This document shows positions 13,057 through 13,427 of a stretch of 13,427 bases of DNA, piece after piece (the stretch's first letter is position 1; every line of letters begins with the position of its first letter). Source of the DNA: Gemmatimonadota bacterium (GTDB taxonomy: Bacteria > Gemmatimonadota > Gemmatimonadetes > Gemmatimonadales > GWC2-71-9); assembly GCA_003221985.1 (NCBI GenBank), contig QHUQ01000184.1, forward strand, positions 1-13,427. The letters run 5' to 3'. Both the position numbers and the translations under genes were made by a program. The notes under the pieces are model-generated. The model saw only the letters and a list, made by a program, of their open reading frames with translations. It was not told the DNA's origin and searched no databases.

Positions 13057-13427
13057 GGCGTCGGTGACGCTGAACGGCCGACACTGTACGGCCACCGCGC
13101 CGGATTGATCGTCGCAAAACCGTAAAACATCAGGCAGGCGCCCGTCAGCGCGATGTTCTTCCAGAAGTGGGCCGCCTGATTCGCGGCCATCATCGGGTCG
13201 GCGATTCCCCAAAACTTGTGTACCGTGAACGCCGCCGGAATGAGAAAGAGCGCGATGAGCAGCGCTCCCCAGCCCCCCTTCACGCCGAGCAGGATGCTGA
13301 GCCCACCGGCCAATAGCATGAGACCGGACAGCGCCGTCAGCAGCGTGGGCGCCGGAACGCCGGACGCGCCGGCGTACTGCGCGTACGTGCTGAGCTTGGT
13401 GAGGTGATTGAAGCCGGAGTAGATAAA
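13053..13427 (-). CDS. DoxX-family membrane protein, C-terminal part (start outside window)
   Basis: The frame is open from the window edge to TAG at 13055-13053, giving 124 residues. FIYSGFNHL at the edge, then PAPTLLTLASGLMLLAGGLSILLG, a helix GALLIALFLIPAAFTVHKFW, and the end AAHFWKNIALTGACLMFYGFA match the four-helix DoxX/DoxD-like family, whose typical ends are 'F...G..KL ... fwKNl.l.Gg.l'. These small inner-membrane proteins are mostly of unknown function; some are tied to thiosulphate oxidation or redox stress. At least three helices are visible, and the N-terminal one is mostly missing. The gene is convergent with the DUF4097-like gene, the two stop codons sharing bases, so there is no room for a separate terminator. 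Confidence 0.85.
   Translation of the reverse strand, partial: FIYSGFNHLTKLSTYAQYAGASGVPAPTLLTALSGLMLLAGGLSILLGVKGGWGALLIALFLIPAAFTVHKFWGIADPMMAANQAAHFWKNIALTGACLMFYGFATINPARWPYSVGRSASPTP

Overview
This GC-rich window is compact bacterial chromosome. The junctions between genes are short: stop/start overlaps of 1 to 4 bases, and no gene-free stretch longer than about 105 bases. The mix of genes suggests a Gram-negative soil-type bacterium: outer-membrane barrels, a FadL-type porin, lipoproteins, a membrane-anchored Ser/Thr kinase with a PEGA domain, and a DUF4097-type beta-repeat protein. The style resembles Gemmatimonadota. That assignment is an inference from gene content and composition; there is no rRNA here to settle it.

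Layout. (1) Bases 1-2822, plus strand: the 3' end of a dxs-like gene, then nadK (NAD kinase) overlapping it by ATGA, then recN (DNA repair SMC-like ATPase). Tandem heptamers fill the nadK-recN gap. (2) Bases 2746-6686, minus strand: an OmpP1/FadL family porin, then 13 bases later an SGNH/GDSL hydrolase lipoprotein, then (after a hairpin) a predicted outer-membrane protein whose 3' end runs 77 bases into the end of recN. The first two form a clear operon driven by a good sigma70-type promoter at 6737-6765. (3) Bases 6770-8054, plus strand: galactokinase, then tRNA-Leu(UAA). (4) Bases 8120-11593, plus strand: four translationally linked genes. They encode an Ig-like lipoprotein, a Ser/Thr kinase with a transmembrane helix and PEGA domain, a secreted helical-repeat protein with an FlgD-like Ig segment, and a small predicted outer-membrane barrel. 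(5) Bases 11698-13427: a 72-residue secreted peptide gene with a strong ribosome binding site, a membrane-anchored DUF4097-like protein with six TVNG repeats, and, convergent with it, the C-terminal part of a DoxX-family membrane protein cut by the window edge.

The strongest candidate for an undescribed system is the 8120-11593 operon. It could place a kinase, its extracytoplasmic PEGA sensor or binding domain, a lipoprotein, a periplasmic protein and a barrel into one envelope-spanning unit. The other unexplained signal is three unrelated tandem repeats that share a period of exactly 7 bases: between nadK and recN, in frame inside recN, and directly upstream of the tRNA. There is also a REP-like palindrome in frame inside a signal-peptide coding region.
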